Shown here in pieces: positions 18,183-26,020 of a DNA stretch of 64,000 bases (positions are counted from its first letter, which is position 1; each line of letters opens with the position of its first letter). Source of the DNA: Arthrobacter sp. KBS0703 (lineage in GTDB: Bacteria > Actinomycetota > Actinomycetes > Actinomycetales > Micrococcaceae); the NCBI RefSeq assembly GCF_002008315.2, contig NZ_MVDG02000001.1, forward strand, positions 1 to 64,000. The letters are read 5' to 3'. The notes beneath the pieces were generated by a model that was given only the letters and a program-made list of their open reading frames with translations, did no database searches and had not been told where the DNA came from. A program made the translations under genes and the position numbers.

Positions 18183-18304
18183 TAAACGAGGAAGCGCCGG
18201 ACGGTTTTGCAGAAGGAGCTGGGGGAACACTCCTGCAACCGACCGGCGCCGCGCCAGTCCCGGGGGACCGGCTCCATCACTCGCACCTTGTGAGGCATTA
18301 ACGA
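18183..18304 (-). ncRNA. Candidate small RNA, copy A of a tandem pair
   Basis: Read on the minus strand this region contains, in order, GTTAATGCCTCA, the conserved block GGTGCGAGTGATG (18287-18275), hairpin P1 (18272-18265 with 18260-18253, GCCGGTCC with GGACTGGC) and a long hairpin P2 (arms 18249-18233 and 18212-18194) followed by a weak T run. The same order and the same conserved block occur 200 bp further along in copy B with different stem sequences that still pair. That covariation is the evidence for a structured RNA. No ORF fits. I do not recognise an Rfam family. Direction and ends are inferred from the terminator-like P2. Confidence 0.55.
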
Positions 18305-18384
18305 CACTAACGGGCGAGTTTGAGTGTTCGGCGGGTTTTCCCTGAATGCCCGCTGGGAATCCGGCTGTTCTTCCCTGCAGCCTT

Positions 18385-18505
18385 AAAAAGCGAAGGCACC
18401 GACGGCCTGCTGCAGGAAAATGGGTAAAACTGCTGCAGTCCGTCGGTGCCAGGCAAACATCCCCATGCTTGCCTCATCACTCGCACCCTCAATGAGGTAA
18501 TAACA
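18385..18505 (-). ncRNA. Candidate small RNA, copy B of a tandem pair
   Basis: On the minus strand: GTTATTACCTCATTGAGG, the block GGTGCGAGTGATG (18487-18475, exactly 200 bp from copy A), hairpin P1 AGGCAAGCAT/ATGTTTGCCT with a GGGG loop (18474-18451), then P2 with an 11-bp outer stem GGCACCGACGG/CCGTCGGTGCC (18450-18440 and 18405-18395) and an inner CTGCAG pairing. P2 is followed by CGCTTTTTAA, a convincing intrinsic terminator. This is the better-preserved copy. The pair fills the 500-bp gap between ppx and proC, antisense to both. Confidence 0.6.
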
Positions 18506-18606
18506 AACCTAAGGCCCAAATTTGTGTGAAAGCTTCAGCCACCATGTGAGCTACCTGTGAATGGCCCCGGCCTGCATCGCGGACGGTGAACTGCAATGAT
18601 GGAGCC

Positions 18607-19440
18607 ATGAGCAACCGAATCGCATTCCTTGGCTGTGGATCAATGAACGAGGCCATCATGGGCGGCCTCCTGGAGGCGGGCACAAACCCCACGGACGTCG
18701 TGGCAACAGTCCGCCGCACCGAGCGGGCCGCCGAGCTGGCACAGCGCCACCATGGCATCACCGCCATCGCCGGAGAGGAAGAACCTGACAACAACAAGCA
18801 GGCGGCGAAGGGATCCGGCGTCGTGATTCTCGGCGTGAAGCCGGTGGGCATCGCCGACCTCGCGCGCGAAATCAGTTCCTCGCTGTCCAAGGACGCGATC
18901 GTCATCAGCGTCGCCGCCGCGGTTTCCCTTGCCCAGCTTGAGGCCGCCCTTCCGCCGGGCCAGCCCGTGATCCGGACCATGCCCAACACGCCGGCGAAGC
19001 TGGGCCGCGGCGTCGTGTCAGTGTCGGCCGGCACCAACTGCACGCCCGCGCACCTCCAGCAGGCTAAAGACATTCTCTCCGCCGTGGGAACCGTCGTCGA
19101 AATTCCGGAGGAGCAGGTGGACGCCTTGTCCGCCATCAGCGGCTCCGGCCCCGCATACGCGTTCTACCTTGCGGAGGCCATGGCGGCTGCCGGCGTTGAA
19201 CTCGGCCTGGACGAGGAACTCTCGCTCCTGCTGGCACGCGAAACCGTAGCCGGCGCGGGCCTCATGCTGGCGGAACCGGGCGCCGAGCCGTCCGCCCTGC
19301 GCAAGGCCGTGACCAGCCCGAACGGCACCACCGAACGCGCCATTGCGACGTTCGATGAGCGCGGCATGCCGGCAATCATCGCGGCGGGCGCACGCGCGGC
19401 GGCCGACCGCGCCGCCGAGATCACAAAGCAGCTAGGCTAG
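18607..19440 (+). CDS. proC: Pyrroline-5-carboxylate reductase
   Basis: Last enzyme of proline synthesis, reducing 1-pyrroline-5-carboxylate with NAD(P)H. The 277-residue protein opens with the Rossmann motif IAFLGCGSMNEAIMGGLL. It contains VIRTMPNTPAKLGRGVVSVS and the C-terminal dimer/active-site signature ISGSGPAYAFYLAEAMA plus VTSPNGTTERAI. ATG 18607 is chosen over an upstream in-frame ATG because GGAG precedes it and the protein then starts at the Rossmann strand. A perfect hairpin terminator follows at 19463. Confidence 0.96.
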   Translation: MSNRIAFLGCGSMNEAIMGGLLEAGTNPTDVVATVRRTERAAELAQRHHGITAIAGEEEPDNNKQAAKGSGVVILGVKPVGIADLAREISSSLSKDAIVISVAAAVSLAQLEAALPPGQPVIRTMPNTPAKLGRGVVSVSAGTNCTPAHLQQAKDILSAVGTVVEIPEEQVDALSAISGSGPAYAFYLAEAMAAAGVELGLDEELSLLLARETVAGAGLMLAEPGAEPSALRKAVTSPNGTTERAIATFDERGMPAIIAAGARAAADRAAEITKQLG

Positions 19441-19462
19441 GCGCCAGAGCTGCAGAACCACG

Positions 19463-19490
19463 AAACCCGGGCACCGCGGTGCCCGGGTTT
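19463..19490. terminator. Bidirectional intrinsic terminator between proC and trkA
   Basis: A perfect 28-bp palindrome (AAACCCGGGCACCG and its complement) ends in TTTTGT on the plus strand and begins with AAA, so it can serve both convergent genes. Confidence 0.85.
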
Positions 19491-19528
19491 TGTATGTTTA
19501 GGTTTCTCGGTGCCGGAGCGGCAGCTGA

Positions 19529-20215
19529 TTACGGCCGGGCGGCGAAGCGCTCCAGCAGGTCCACATGCCCCGAGACGATCAGCATGTCGCGGCCCGACAC
19601 CTTGGTTTCCGGCCGCGCGTAGGTGAAGTCCTCGCCTGGGGTCTTTACACCCACAATGGTCACGCCGTATTTGGAACGGACCTTGGACTCTTCGAGGGTA
19701 AACCCGACGGTTTCCCGGGGCGGGTACATCTTCACGATGGCGTAGTCGTCGTCGAACTCGATGAAGTCCAGCATCCGTCCGGACACCAGGTGCGCGGCAC
19801 GGACGCCGGCGTCGGCCTCGGGGTAGATCACGTGGTTGGCGCCAATCCGGGTGAGGATCTTGCCGTGCGACGGGGTGATGGCCTTGACCCAGAGGTGCTG
19901 GATCCCGAGGTCCACGAGGTTCACGGTGATCAGCACCGAGGACTCGATGGAGGTGCCGACTCCGACGACGGCGGAGCTGAACTCCTGCGCCCCGAGCTGG
20001 CGGAGGGCATCGATGTTCGTGGCGTCCGCTTCCACCACGTGGGTCAGGACGGGCGCCCACTTCTGCACCAGGGTGCGGTCGCGCTCGATGGCCAGCACTT
20101 CGCGCCCCTGCTTGACCAGCTGTTCGGCGGTCGAGGAGCCAAAACGGCCCAGCCCGATCACCAGGACGGGGGCATTGTGGGCGGGGCGATTTACGGCGCC
20201 TGAGGGATCAGCCAA
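19529..20215 (-). CDS. trkA: Trk potassium uptake regulatory subunit TrkA
   Basis: Cytoplasmic RCK subunit that gates the TrkH-type potassium channel. The 228-residue protein has an N-terminal nucleotide-binding fold (APVLVIGLGRFGSSTAEQLV, GxGxxG near residues 16-23), the conserved VVEADATNIDALRQLG segment, and a C-terminal RCK_C domain (VGFTLEESKVRSKYGVTIVG). Its ATG overlaps the end of trkH by 8 bp, so the two form one operon read leftward. Family length and motifs are complete. Confidence 0.92.
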   Translation of the reverse strand: MADPSGAVNRPAHNAPVLVIGLGRFGSSTAEQLVKQGREVLAIERDRTLVQKWAPVLTHVVEADATNIDALRQLGAQEFSSAVVGVGTSIESSVLITVNLVDLGIQHLWVKAITPSHGKILTRIGANHVIYPEADAGVRAAHLVSGRMLDFIEFDDDYAIVKMYPPRETVGFTLEESKVRSKYGVTIVGVKTPGEDFTYARPETKVSGRDMLIVSGHVDLLERFAARP

Positions 20216-21641
20216 TGATGGGCCTCTCTTCCGGGTAGTGGTACAGCTGGCTGCGCTGGCGGAGGGCCAGGGCAGCGGCTAGGGTTACGGTGCCGACGCG
20301 GCCCGCAAACATCAGGACGGACAGGACGTACACGCCCGACGGCGGCAGCTCGGCACTGAGGTTGGTGCTGAGCCCCACTGTGGCAAAGGCTGAAATGGTC
20401 TCAAACAGCACCCGGTCCAGGGAAGCGCCGCTGATGTGCAGGAGCAGGAACGCCGAGACGGACACCAGGGTCGCGCCGGCGACGATCACCGAGATGGCCA
20501 CCCGCATGGTGCCCTGCGGGATGGTGCGGCCGTAGACCTTGACGTCGGCGTCGCCGCGGGCTTCGGCCACGATTGCCAGGAACATCACGGCGATGGTGGT
20601 CACCTTGATGCCGCCGGCCGTGGACGCCGAACCGCCGCCGGCGAACATCAGGGCATCAGTCAGGAGCATGGTGGTGGAATCCATATGGTTCTGGTCCACC
20701 AGATTGAAGCCCCCGGACCGGGTCATGACCGAGGCGAAAAGCGAGTGCGTGATTTTGTCCCCGACGCCCATGGAACCAATGGTCCGCACGTTTTCCCACT
20801 CCATCAGCCCCCACAAGACGGTGCCGGCCGCCAGGAGGATGAACGACACTTGGATGGTCAGCTTGGTGTGCAGGTTCCATTTCTTCCAGTTGAGGCCGTT
20901 CTGCTGCAGCACCATCACCACCGGGAAGCCCAGGCTGCCGAGGAAAACGCCCAGCATGAGCGGAACGAGGATCCACAGGTCTGTCTCATAGGGGACGATG
21001 CCGTCCGAGTGCGGGGTGAAGCCGGCGTTGTTGAACGCCGAGATCGCATAGAAGACGCCGTGCCACACCGACTGGCCGAAGCTTTCGCCGAGCGTCAGGA
21101 ACCGGGGGATCAGGGCAAGCGCCAGGGCACCCTCAATCACCACGGAAGTGGTGATAACGATCCGCAGCAGGGTGCCCACTTCGCCAAGGCGGCCGGCATT
21201 GTTCATGGCTTCCTGGGCGATGAGCTTGCCGCGCACGCCGAGCTTCTTGCTGACCATGAGCGCCAGCAGCGAGGCCAGGGTCAACGTGCCCAGGCCGCCC
21301 ACGAAAATACCGATGAGGATGACCAGCTGGCCAAAGAAGGACCAGTGCGTCGCGGTGGACACGACAGTCAGCCCGGTGACGCAGACGGCGGACACCGCGG
21401 TGAAGAGGGCCTGGTGCAGGGGGGTGACCTCGCCCGTGGCGGATGCCGCCGGCAGTGAAAGGACCGCGGTGAACACGAGGATCACAACACCGAACGCGGT
21501 CAGCGCCAGCCGCGCGGGTGAGGTGTTGGCGATGTTGTCGATGAAGTCGCGGATGCCGGTGAAGATCCAGAGGCCCTCACGCTCCGGCATGCCGGGGTGC
21601 CAGTTAGCCGGGCTCTTGGACCTCGGCTGGCTTTGCGTCAT
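20208..21641 (-). CDS. trkH: Trk-type potassium transporter membrane subunit
   Basis: Ion-conducting subunit of a Trk/Ktr potassium uptake system, 477 residues with about ten membrane segments. Selectivity-loop motifs are visible: AVCVTGLTVV, SAFNNAGFTP, TRSGGFN and FATVGLSTNLS. The open frame runs far upstream to 22205, but that part overlaps acuC antisense; ATG 21641 (MTQSQPRSKSPANW) with GAGGAAAA about 8 nt upstream is the sensible start. It overlaps trkA by 8 bp. It is divergent from acuC, with about 100 bp between starts. Confidence 0.92.
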   Translation of the reverse strand: MTQSQPRSKSPANWHPGMPEREGLWIFTGIRDFIDNIANTSPARLALTAFGVVILVFTAVLSLPAASATGEVTPLHQALFTAVSAVCVTGLTVVSTATHWSFFGQLVILIGIFVGGLGTLTLASLLALMVSKKLGVRGKLIAQEAMNNAGRLGEVGTLLRIVITTSVVIEGALALALIPRFLTLGESFGQSVWHGVFYAISAFNNAGFTPHSDGIVPYETDLWILVPLMLGVFLGSLGFPVVMVLQQNGLNWKKWNLHTKLTIQVSFILLAAGTVLWGLMEWENVRTIGSMGVGDKITHSLFASVMTRSGGFNLVDQNHMDSTTMLLTDALMFAGGGSASTAGGIKVTTIAVMFLAIVAEARGDADVKVYGRTIPQGTMRVAISVIVAGATLVSVSAFLLLHISGASLDRVLFETISAFATVGLSTNLSAELPPSGVYVLSVLMFAGRVGTVTLAAALALRQRSQLYHYPEERPIIG

Positions 21642-21744
21642 GTGCGGCTTTTCCTCGGTAGAAACGGCTTCCTTCAGTAGTAAACCACTATATTCCGCGC
21701 ATGACGGGGAATCCCGGTCACCGGGCTCGGGTAGCCTGTCCTTG

Positions 21745-22956
21745 ATGACATTCCTGCCCGGTCTCTCCCTCCCTGCACTGCCAACGACGGTAGTGTGGGA
21801 CGCTGCCATGACGGCGTACAACTTCGGCCCGGGCCACCCGATGGCGCCGGACCGGATGGACCTCACCGCCCGGCTGGCCAGGAGCCTGGGGCTGCTGGAC
21901 CTTGAGCACGTCAAGCTCGCAGCCCCTGAGGTGGCAGGCGACGACGAACTGACGGCCGTGCACAGCCCGGAGTTCGTGGCGGCCGTCCGCCGGGTCAGCG
22001 AAAACCCGTGGACCACTGACGAGGCCCACGGGCTGGGCACGGAGGATGATCCGGCCTTTTCCGGAATGCACGAGGCCGCCGCGCGCCTGGCCGGCGGCTC
22101 GCTGCTCGCGGCCAGTTCGATCCTGGACGGCTCGGCGGTCCGGGCAGTGAACTTCGGCGGCGGCCTGCACCACGCCTCCCGTGACCGCGCCAGCGGCTTC
22201 TGCATCTACAACGACGCTGCCCTCGCCGTCAGCAAACTGCTCGACGGCGGGGTGCAGCGGGTGGCATACATCGACGTCGACGCCCACCACGGGGACGGGA
22301 CGCAGAGCATCTTCTGGAACGATCCGCGGGTCCTGACCATCTCGCTGCACGAGACCGGCATGACCCTGTTCCCCGGCACCGGATTCGCCAACGATATCGG
22401 CGGGCCGGACGCCCTGGGCAGCGCCGTCAACGTCGCGCTGCCGGCAGGGACCGGGGACGCGGGCTGGCTGCGCGCCTTCCATGCGGTGGTCCCGCAGCTC
22501 GTGGGGGCGTTCCAGCCCGAGGTGATTGTGAGCCAGCACGGCTGCGATTCGCACCGGCTGGACCCGCTGACGCACCTCAACGTCAGCGTGGACGGGCAGC
22601 GCGAGGCGGCCACCGCCGTCGCGAATCTCGCCGCCCGCCACTGCGACAACCGCTGGATCGCCACGGGCGGCGGCGGATACCACATCACCGGCGTGGTGCC
22701 GCGGGCCTGGAGCCACCTGATCGGCATCGCAGCGGGCCGCCCCGTCCCGCTGCGCACGCCGGTGCCGGAGGAGTGGCGGACGTATGTGCAGGAGCGGTAC
22801 GGGATTGCCGCGCCCGGGCTCATGGGGGATGACGCGGACGTGTGGTGGCGGTCCTGGGAGGTGGGATTCGACCCCAACGACGATGTTGACCGCACCGTAA
22901 TGGCCACGCGCAAGGAAGTCTTCCCGCTGTACGGGCTGGATCCCTGGTTCGACTGA
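21745..22956 (+). CDS. AcuC-like histone deacetylase family protein
   Basis: Zinc-dependent amidohydrolase of the class I/II histone deacetylase superfamily; AcuC-type members deacetylate acetyl-CoA synthetase. The 403-residue protein has MTAYNFGPGHPMAPDRMDL, the central GGLHHASRDRASGFCIYNDA, the zinc-binding IDVDAHHGDGTQ, VSQHGCDSHRLDPL and the late GGGGYHITGV. These are the canonical active-site residues in order. ATG 21745 has TAGCCT 7 nt upstream, so the message is likely leaderless. Substrate is inferred only from the family. Confidence 0.9.
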   Translation: MTFLPGLSLPALPTTVVWDAAMTAYNFGPGHPMAPDRMDLTARLARSLGLLDLEHVKLAAPEVAGDDELTAVHSPEFVAAVRRVSENPWTTDEAHGLGTEDDPAFSGMHEAAARLAGGSLLAASSILDGSAVRAVNFGGGLHHASRDRASGFCIYNDAALAVSKLLDGGVQRVAYIDVDAHHGDGTQSIFWNDPRVLTISLHETGMTLFPGTGFANDIGGPDALGSAVNVALPAGTGDAGWLRAFHAVVPQLVGAFQPEVIVSQHGCDSHRLDPLTHLNVSVDGQREAATAVANLAARHCDNRWIATGGGGYHITGVVPRAWSHLIGIAAGRPVPLRTPVPEEWRTYVQERYGIAAPGLMGDDADVWWRSWEVGFDPNDDVDRTVMATRKEVFPLYGLDPWFD

Positions 22957-23000
22957 AATAGTAGATGCCATCCGGCGTATATGTCGCTAGGGTGGGACAC

Positions 23001-23667
23001 ATGGTGACAGACGACGTATTTGCCGTCATTGCTGAGGCAACGCGGCGTGACATTCTCGTTTCCCTCCGCAAGGGGGACAAAGCAGTGGGGGAGCTGGTCG
23101 AGGAGCTCGCCGCCAGCCAGCCCACCATCTCCAAGCACCTCAAGGTGCTGCGCGAGGCCGACCTCGTGAGCATGCGCGCGCAGGGCCAGAAACGCTACTA
23201 CGCACTCAACCCGAAGCCGCTGGCCGGGATCGCCACTTGGCTGGAGACGTTCGACGTCGGCCCTGCGGCTGCCGCCGCGAAGTCGCCGGAGGCGGATACC
23301 CACCAGGCAGCGGAGGCATCCCAGCCGTCCCGCGGCCGCCCCCAGACCTGTCTCTTATACACATCTAGATGTGTATAAGAGACAGGGTCCCGCGTCCGTA
23401 GCATCCGCGGCGGAGGTGCCGGAGTCATTCGCGGCGGCAGACTCGGGCGGAGCCCCGGGAACTGCCGCGGCGGATGCGGCTACCCACGCGCCCGGACGCC
23501 CCGCGAGCGGGCAGCTGAGCCCCGCCGTCGTGGTTCCGGGCGGCACGGTTCCTGCATCCGCGCAGGACGACACCGTCCCGCAGCAGATCGGCCGCACCGT
23601 GGGCCGCGGTGCCAAGAAGGCGGCGGACCTCCTGGCCAACCTGCCGAAGTTCGGCCGCAAAAAGTAA
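23001..23667 (+). CDS. ArsR/SmtB-type repressor with long Ala-rich tail, split by adapter
   Basis: The DNA-binding domain occupies the first 85 residues (VIAEATRRDILVSLRKGDKA, ELAASQPTISKHLKVLREAD as helix-turn-helix, then a QGQKRYYALN wing). A long tail rich in Ala, Pro and Thr follows and ends with a basic helix AKKAADLLANLPKFGRKK. The adapter at 23348-23385 splits the tail; removing 37 of its bases (one C shared with the genome) restores a 209-residue frame. TAGGGT lies 7 nt before ATG 23001, fitting a leaderless start. No metal-binding cysteine pair is seen, so it may not sense metals. Confidence 0.8.
23348..23385. other. Nextera mate-pair junction adapter (artefact)
   Basis: Full 38-bp copy inside the ArsR-type gene. 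Deleting 37 bp, not 38, restores the frame, so one end base is probably genomic or a base is lost. Confidence 0.98.
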
Positions 23668-23675
23668 ACCTGGCA

Positions 23676-23741
23676 CCCAACTAAGTAGCAGCAGGCTTCG
23701 TTTTCAGCGTTCAAAACGACGCCTGCTGCGACCTAGTTGGG
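23676..23741. repeat. 66-bp palindromic repeat, copy 1
   Basis: An almost perfect inverted repeat beginning CCCAACTAAGTAGCAGCAGG and ending CTGCGACCTAGTTGGG, with the centre TTTTCAGCGTTCAAAA. It lies between the convergent ArsR-type and lldD genes, where it can act as a terminator. Two further 66-bp copies are at 25946 and 53431. Confidence 0.85.
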
Positions 23742-23768
23742 CGGGGAGGCCGGTGCCGGCGGGAACGT

Positions 23769-25115
23769 TTACTTGCCGAGGATCCGCACGTGGTCCGGCG
23801 TGAGTTCGGAGAGCTTGCTGACGCCGAGCAGGGCCATGGTGCGGGCCATGTCCTTTTCGAGGATCTGCAGGGCGCGGTCCACCCCGGCACGTCCGCCTGC
23901 CATCAGCCCGTACAGGTAGGCGCGGCCGATCAGGGTGAAGTCCGCACCCAGGGCCAGGGCGGCGATGATGTCCGCACCGCTCATGATGCCGGTGTCCAGG
24001 ATGATGGCGGCGTCGCTGTTGTCCGCCTTGAGCGCCTTGGAGACGTCCGGCAGCAGATGGAACGGGATGGGCGCACGGTCCAGCTGGCGTCCGCCGTGGT
24101 TGGAGAGGACCACGCCGTCGGCGCCGTGGTCCACCACCTTGCGGGCGTCCTCCACGGTCTGGATGCCCTTGACCACGAGCTTGCCCTTCCAGGTTTCGCG
24201 GAGCCAGTCGAGGTCGTCGAAGGTCAGGGTGGGATCGAACATCGAGTTGATGAGGTCAGCCACCGTGCCCGTGTACCGGGACAGGGACGCGAACGTAAGC
24301 GGCTCGTGGGTCAGGAAGTTGAACCACCAGGCCGGGCGGTAGGACGCGTCCAGGACGGTCTTCAGCGTCAATGCCGGCGGAATGGTCATGCCGTTGCGGA
24401 CGTCGCGCAGCCGGGCGCCGGCGACGGCGGTGTCCACCGTGACCATGAGGGTGTCGTTGCCGGCCGTCGCGGCGCGTTCAATCAGTTCGAGGGAACGGTC
24501 CCGGTCCGTCCACAGGTACAGCTGGAACCAGTTCCGGCCGTTGGGCGCCGCCGCGGCCACGTCCTCGATGGAGGCCGTGCCCATGGTGGAGAGCGTGTAG
24601 GGGATGCCGGCTGCCTCGGCGGCCTGGGACCCGGCGTATTCGCCCTCGGACTGCATCATGCGGGTGAAGCCGGTGGGAGCGATGCCCACCGGGAGCCGTG
24701 AGGGCTTGCCCAAAATGTCGGTGCTCAGGTCGATGCTGGAAACGTTCCGCAGGATGCCCGGCCGGAACTCGATGTCCAAGAACGCCTCGCGTGCGCGGCG
24801 CAGGGTGATCTCGGCTTCGGCCGCGCCGTCAGTGTAGTCAAACGGGGCCTGCGGCGTGCGCCGCTTGGCCATGTCGCGGAGCTCCCAGATGGTGCTGGCG
24901 CGCTTGAGCTTCGCGGCGCGGCTGAATTCCGGCTTCTTGAACTGCATCAGCGGGGCAAGATCCGAGTACTTGGGGATCCGGCGCTTGAGGGCGGCCGGAA
25001 CCAGGGGAGCGGCGGGCCGCCCGCCGGGTGCGGCGTATCCTGCTGCGGTGGGGGTGTCCGTTGCGTCCGGCGCGGGAGTGGTCTCAGGATTGCTCGGCTG
25101 GATGGTGTGGGTCAT
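23769..25115 (-). CDS. lldD: FMN-dependent L-lactate dehydrogenase
   Basis: Alpha-hydroxy-acid oxidase family protein, 448 residues, oxidising L-lactate to pyruvate and passing electrons to the respiratory chain. Motifs include [31 protein letters not shown], the FMN contacts [11 protein letters not shown] and [10 protein letters not shown], and the catalytic His in [34 protein letters not shown] closes the barrel. An extended Pro/Thr-rich N-terminus precedes the barrel. It is divergent from a GntR-type regulator, with two GntR-like operators between the starts. It can consume lactate from the rhamnose pathway encoded in this window. Confidence 0.92.
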   Translation of the reverse strand: MTHTIQPSNPETTPAPDATDTPTAAGYAAPGGRPAAPLVPAALKRRIPKYSDLAPLMQFKKPEFSRAAKLKRASTIWELRDMAKRRTPQAPFDYTDGAAEAEITLRRAREAFLDIEFRPGILRNVSSIDLSTDILGKPSRLPVGIAPTGFTRMMQSEGEYAGSQAAEAAGIPYTLSTMGTASIEDVAAAAPNGRNWFQLYLWTDRDRSLELIERAATAGNDTLMVTVDTAVAGARLRDVRNGMTIPPALTLKTVLDASYRPAWWFNFLTHEPLTFASLSRYTGTVADLINSMFDPTLTFDDLDWLRETWKGKLVVKGIQTVEDARKVVDHGADGVVLSNHGGRQLDRAPIPFHLLPDVSKALKADNSDAAIILDTGIMSGADIIAALALGADFTLIGRAYLYGLMAGGRAGVDRALQILEKDMARTMALLGVSKLSELTPDHVRILGK

Positions 25116-25166
25116 GGCTTCCTCCGATGGTGGGCCGGGACGATGGTCAGCGGGACAGCTGCGTGC

Positions 25167-25207
25167 TGTGGTCTAACCACACTGTAGGCCATGTGGTCCA
25201 ACCACAT
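25167..25207. promoter_or_regulatory. Two GntR/FadR-type operators between lldD and its regulator
   Basis: Two palindromes, TGTGGTCTAACCACA (25167-25181) and ATGTGGTCCAACCACAT (25191-25207), have centres 25 bp apart. Both contain TGGTCYAACCA, the TGGTnnnACCA core known for FadR/LldR regulators. They overlap the promoter regions of both divergent genes. Confidence 0.85.
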
Positions 25208-25223
25208 CAAGTACCATGGGCAC

Positions 25224-25916
25224 ATGCGTACGCACCAACTTGTCCTGCACTGGATCGAGGACCAGCTCTCCGGCGGCCAACTGGCAGTGGGCGGGCGCCT
25301 CCCCGCCGAACGGAGCCTGGCCGAGCAGCTCGGCGTCTCCCGCACGTCTGTCCGCGAGGCCATCCGGATCCTGGAGGCCATGGGCGTGGTGCGCGCGGGC
25401 GTCGGTTCCGGTCCGGACGCCGGGACCGTGGTGATTTCGGACCCGACGGCGGCGCTCGGCTCGGCGCTGCGGCTGCACGTTGCCACCCAGCATCTGCCCG
25501 TGGCGGACATCGTGGAAACCCGGGTGCTGCTCGAATCCTGGGCTGCGGCGCGCGCAAAGCCCGGAGCGCCCGAACTCGGCCTCGCCGCCGCGCTGCTGGA
25601 CGACATGGACGCGGACCGCGGCGTGGATGATTTCCTGGCCCTGGATGTCCGCTTCCACCTGGCCCTGGCCGACGCCGCCGGCAATGCGGTGGTCAGCGCC
25701 ATGATGGGATCCCTCCGCGAAGCCATCCAGGGCTATGCGGAGAAGCTGACGGCCAACCTGCCGGACTGGGGCGCCACCGCGGCGCGGCTGCGGACGGAGC
25801 ACCGGGAAATCCTGGCGGCCATCATGAACGACGACGGCGGCCGTGCGGCCGAGCTGGTGGCCGCACATATCGAGGGCTACTACAAGGAGGCCGGCCTGGG
25901 GCACGCGTCGCGCTGA
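25224..25916 (+). CDS. GntR/FadR-family regulator, probably LldR-like
   Basis: A 230-residue regulator with an N-terminal winged helix (LPAERSLAEQLGVSRTSVREAIRILEA, residues about 27-55) and a C-terminal FCD helical sensor domain (VDDFLALDVRFHLALADAAG and EHREILAAIMNDD, whose Asp and His residues bind a metal). FCD regulators of this subgroup sense lactate, pyruvate or other carboxylates. ATG 25224 is used because the earlier in-frame ATG lies inside an operator palindrome. It is divergent from lldD and probably represses it and itself. Confidence 0.87.
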   Translation: MRTHQLVLHWIEDQLSGGQLAVGGRLPAERSLAEQLGVSRTSVREAIRILEAMGVVRAGVGSGPDAGTVVISDPTAALGSALRLHVATQHLPVADIVETRVLLESWAAARAKPGAPELGLAAALLDDMDADRGVDDFLALDVRFHLALADAAGNAVVSAMMGSLREAIQGYAEKLTANLPDWGATAARLRTEHREILAAIMNDDGGRAAELVAAHIEGYYKEAGLGHASR

Positions 25917-25945
25917 CCGGCCGCGGCTGGCCGGGTGGAGGCGTC

Positions 25946-26011
25946 CCCAACTGGATCGCAGCTAACGTCGTTATGAGCGGTCAGAACGACATCAGCTGCG
26001 ATCCAGTTGGG
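25946..26011. repeat. 66-bp palindromic repeat, copy 2
   Basis: Starts CCCAACTGGATCGCAGCTAA and ends CAGCTGCGATCCAGTTGGG. The arm sequence differs from copy 1 but base pairing is kept. It lies between the convergent GntR-type and GH3 genes and just precedes the GH3 stop. Confidence 0.85.
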
Positions 26012-26020
26012 CTGAAGGTG

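Noticed and set aside
18183..18505. The two hairpin units as a proC riboswitch
   Set aside because: Read on the plus strand the order of elements and the lack of a T-run do not fit a leader of proC. The terminator-like end and the conserved block fit a minus-strand RNA better.
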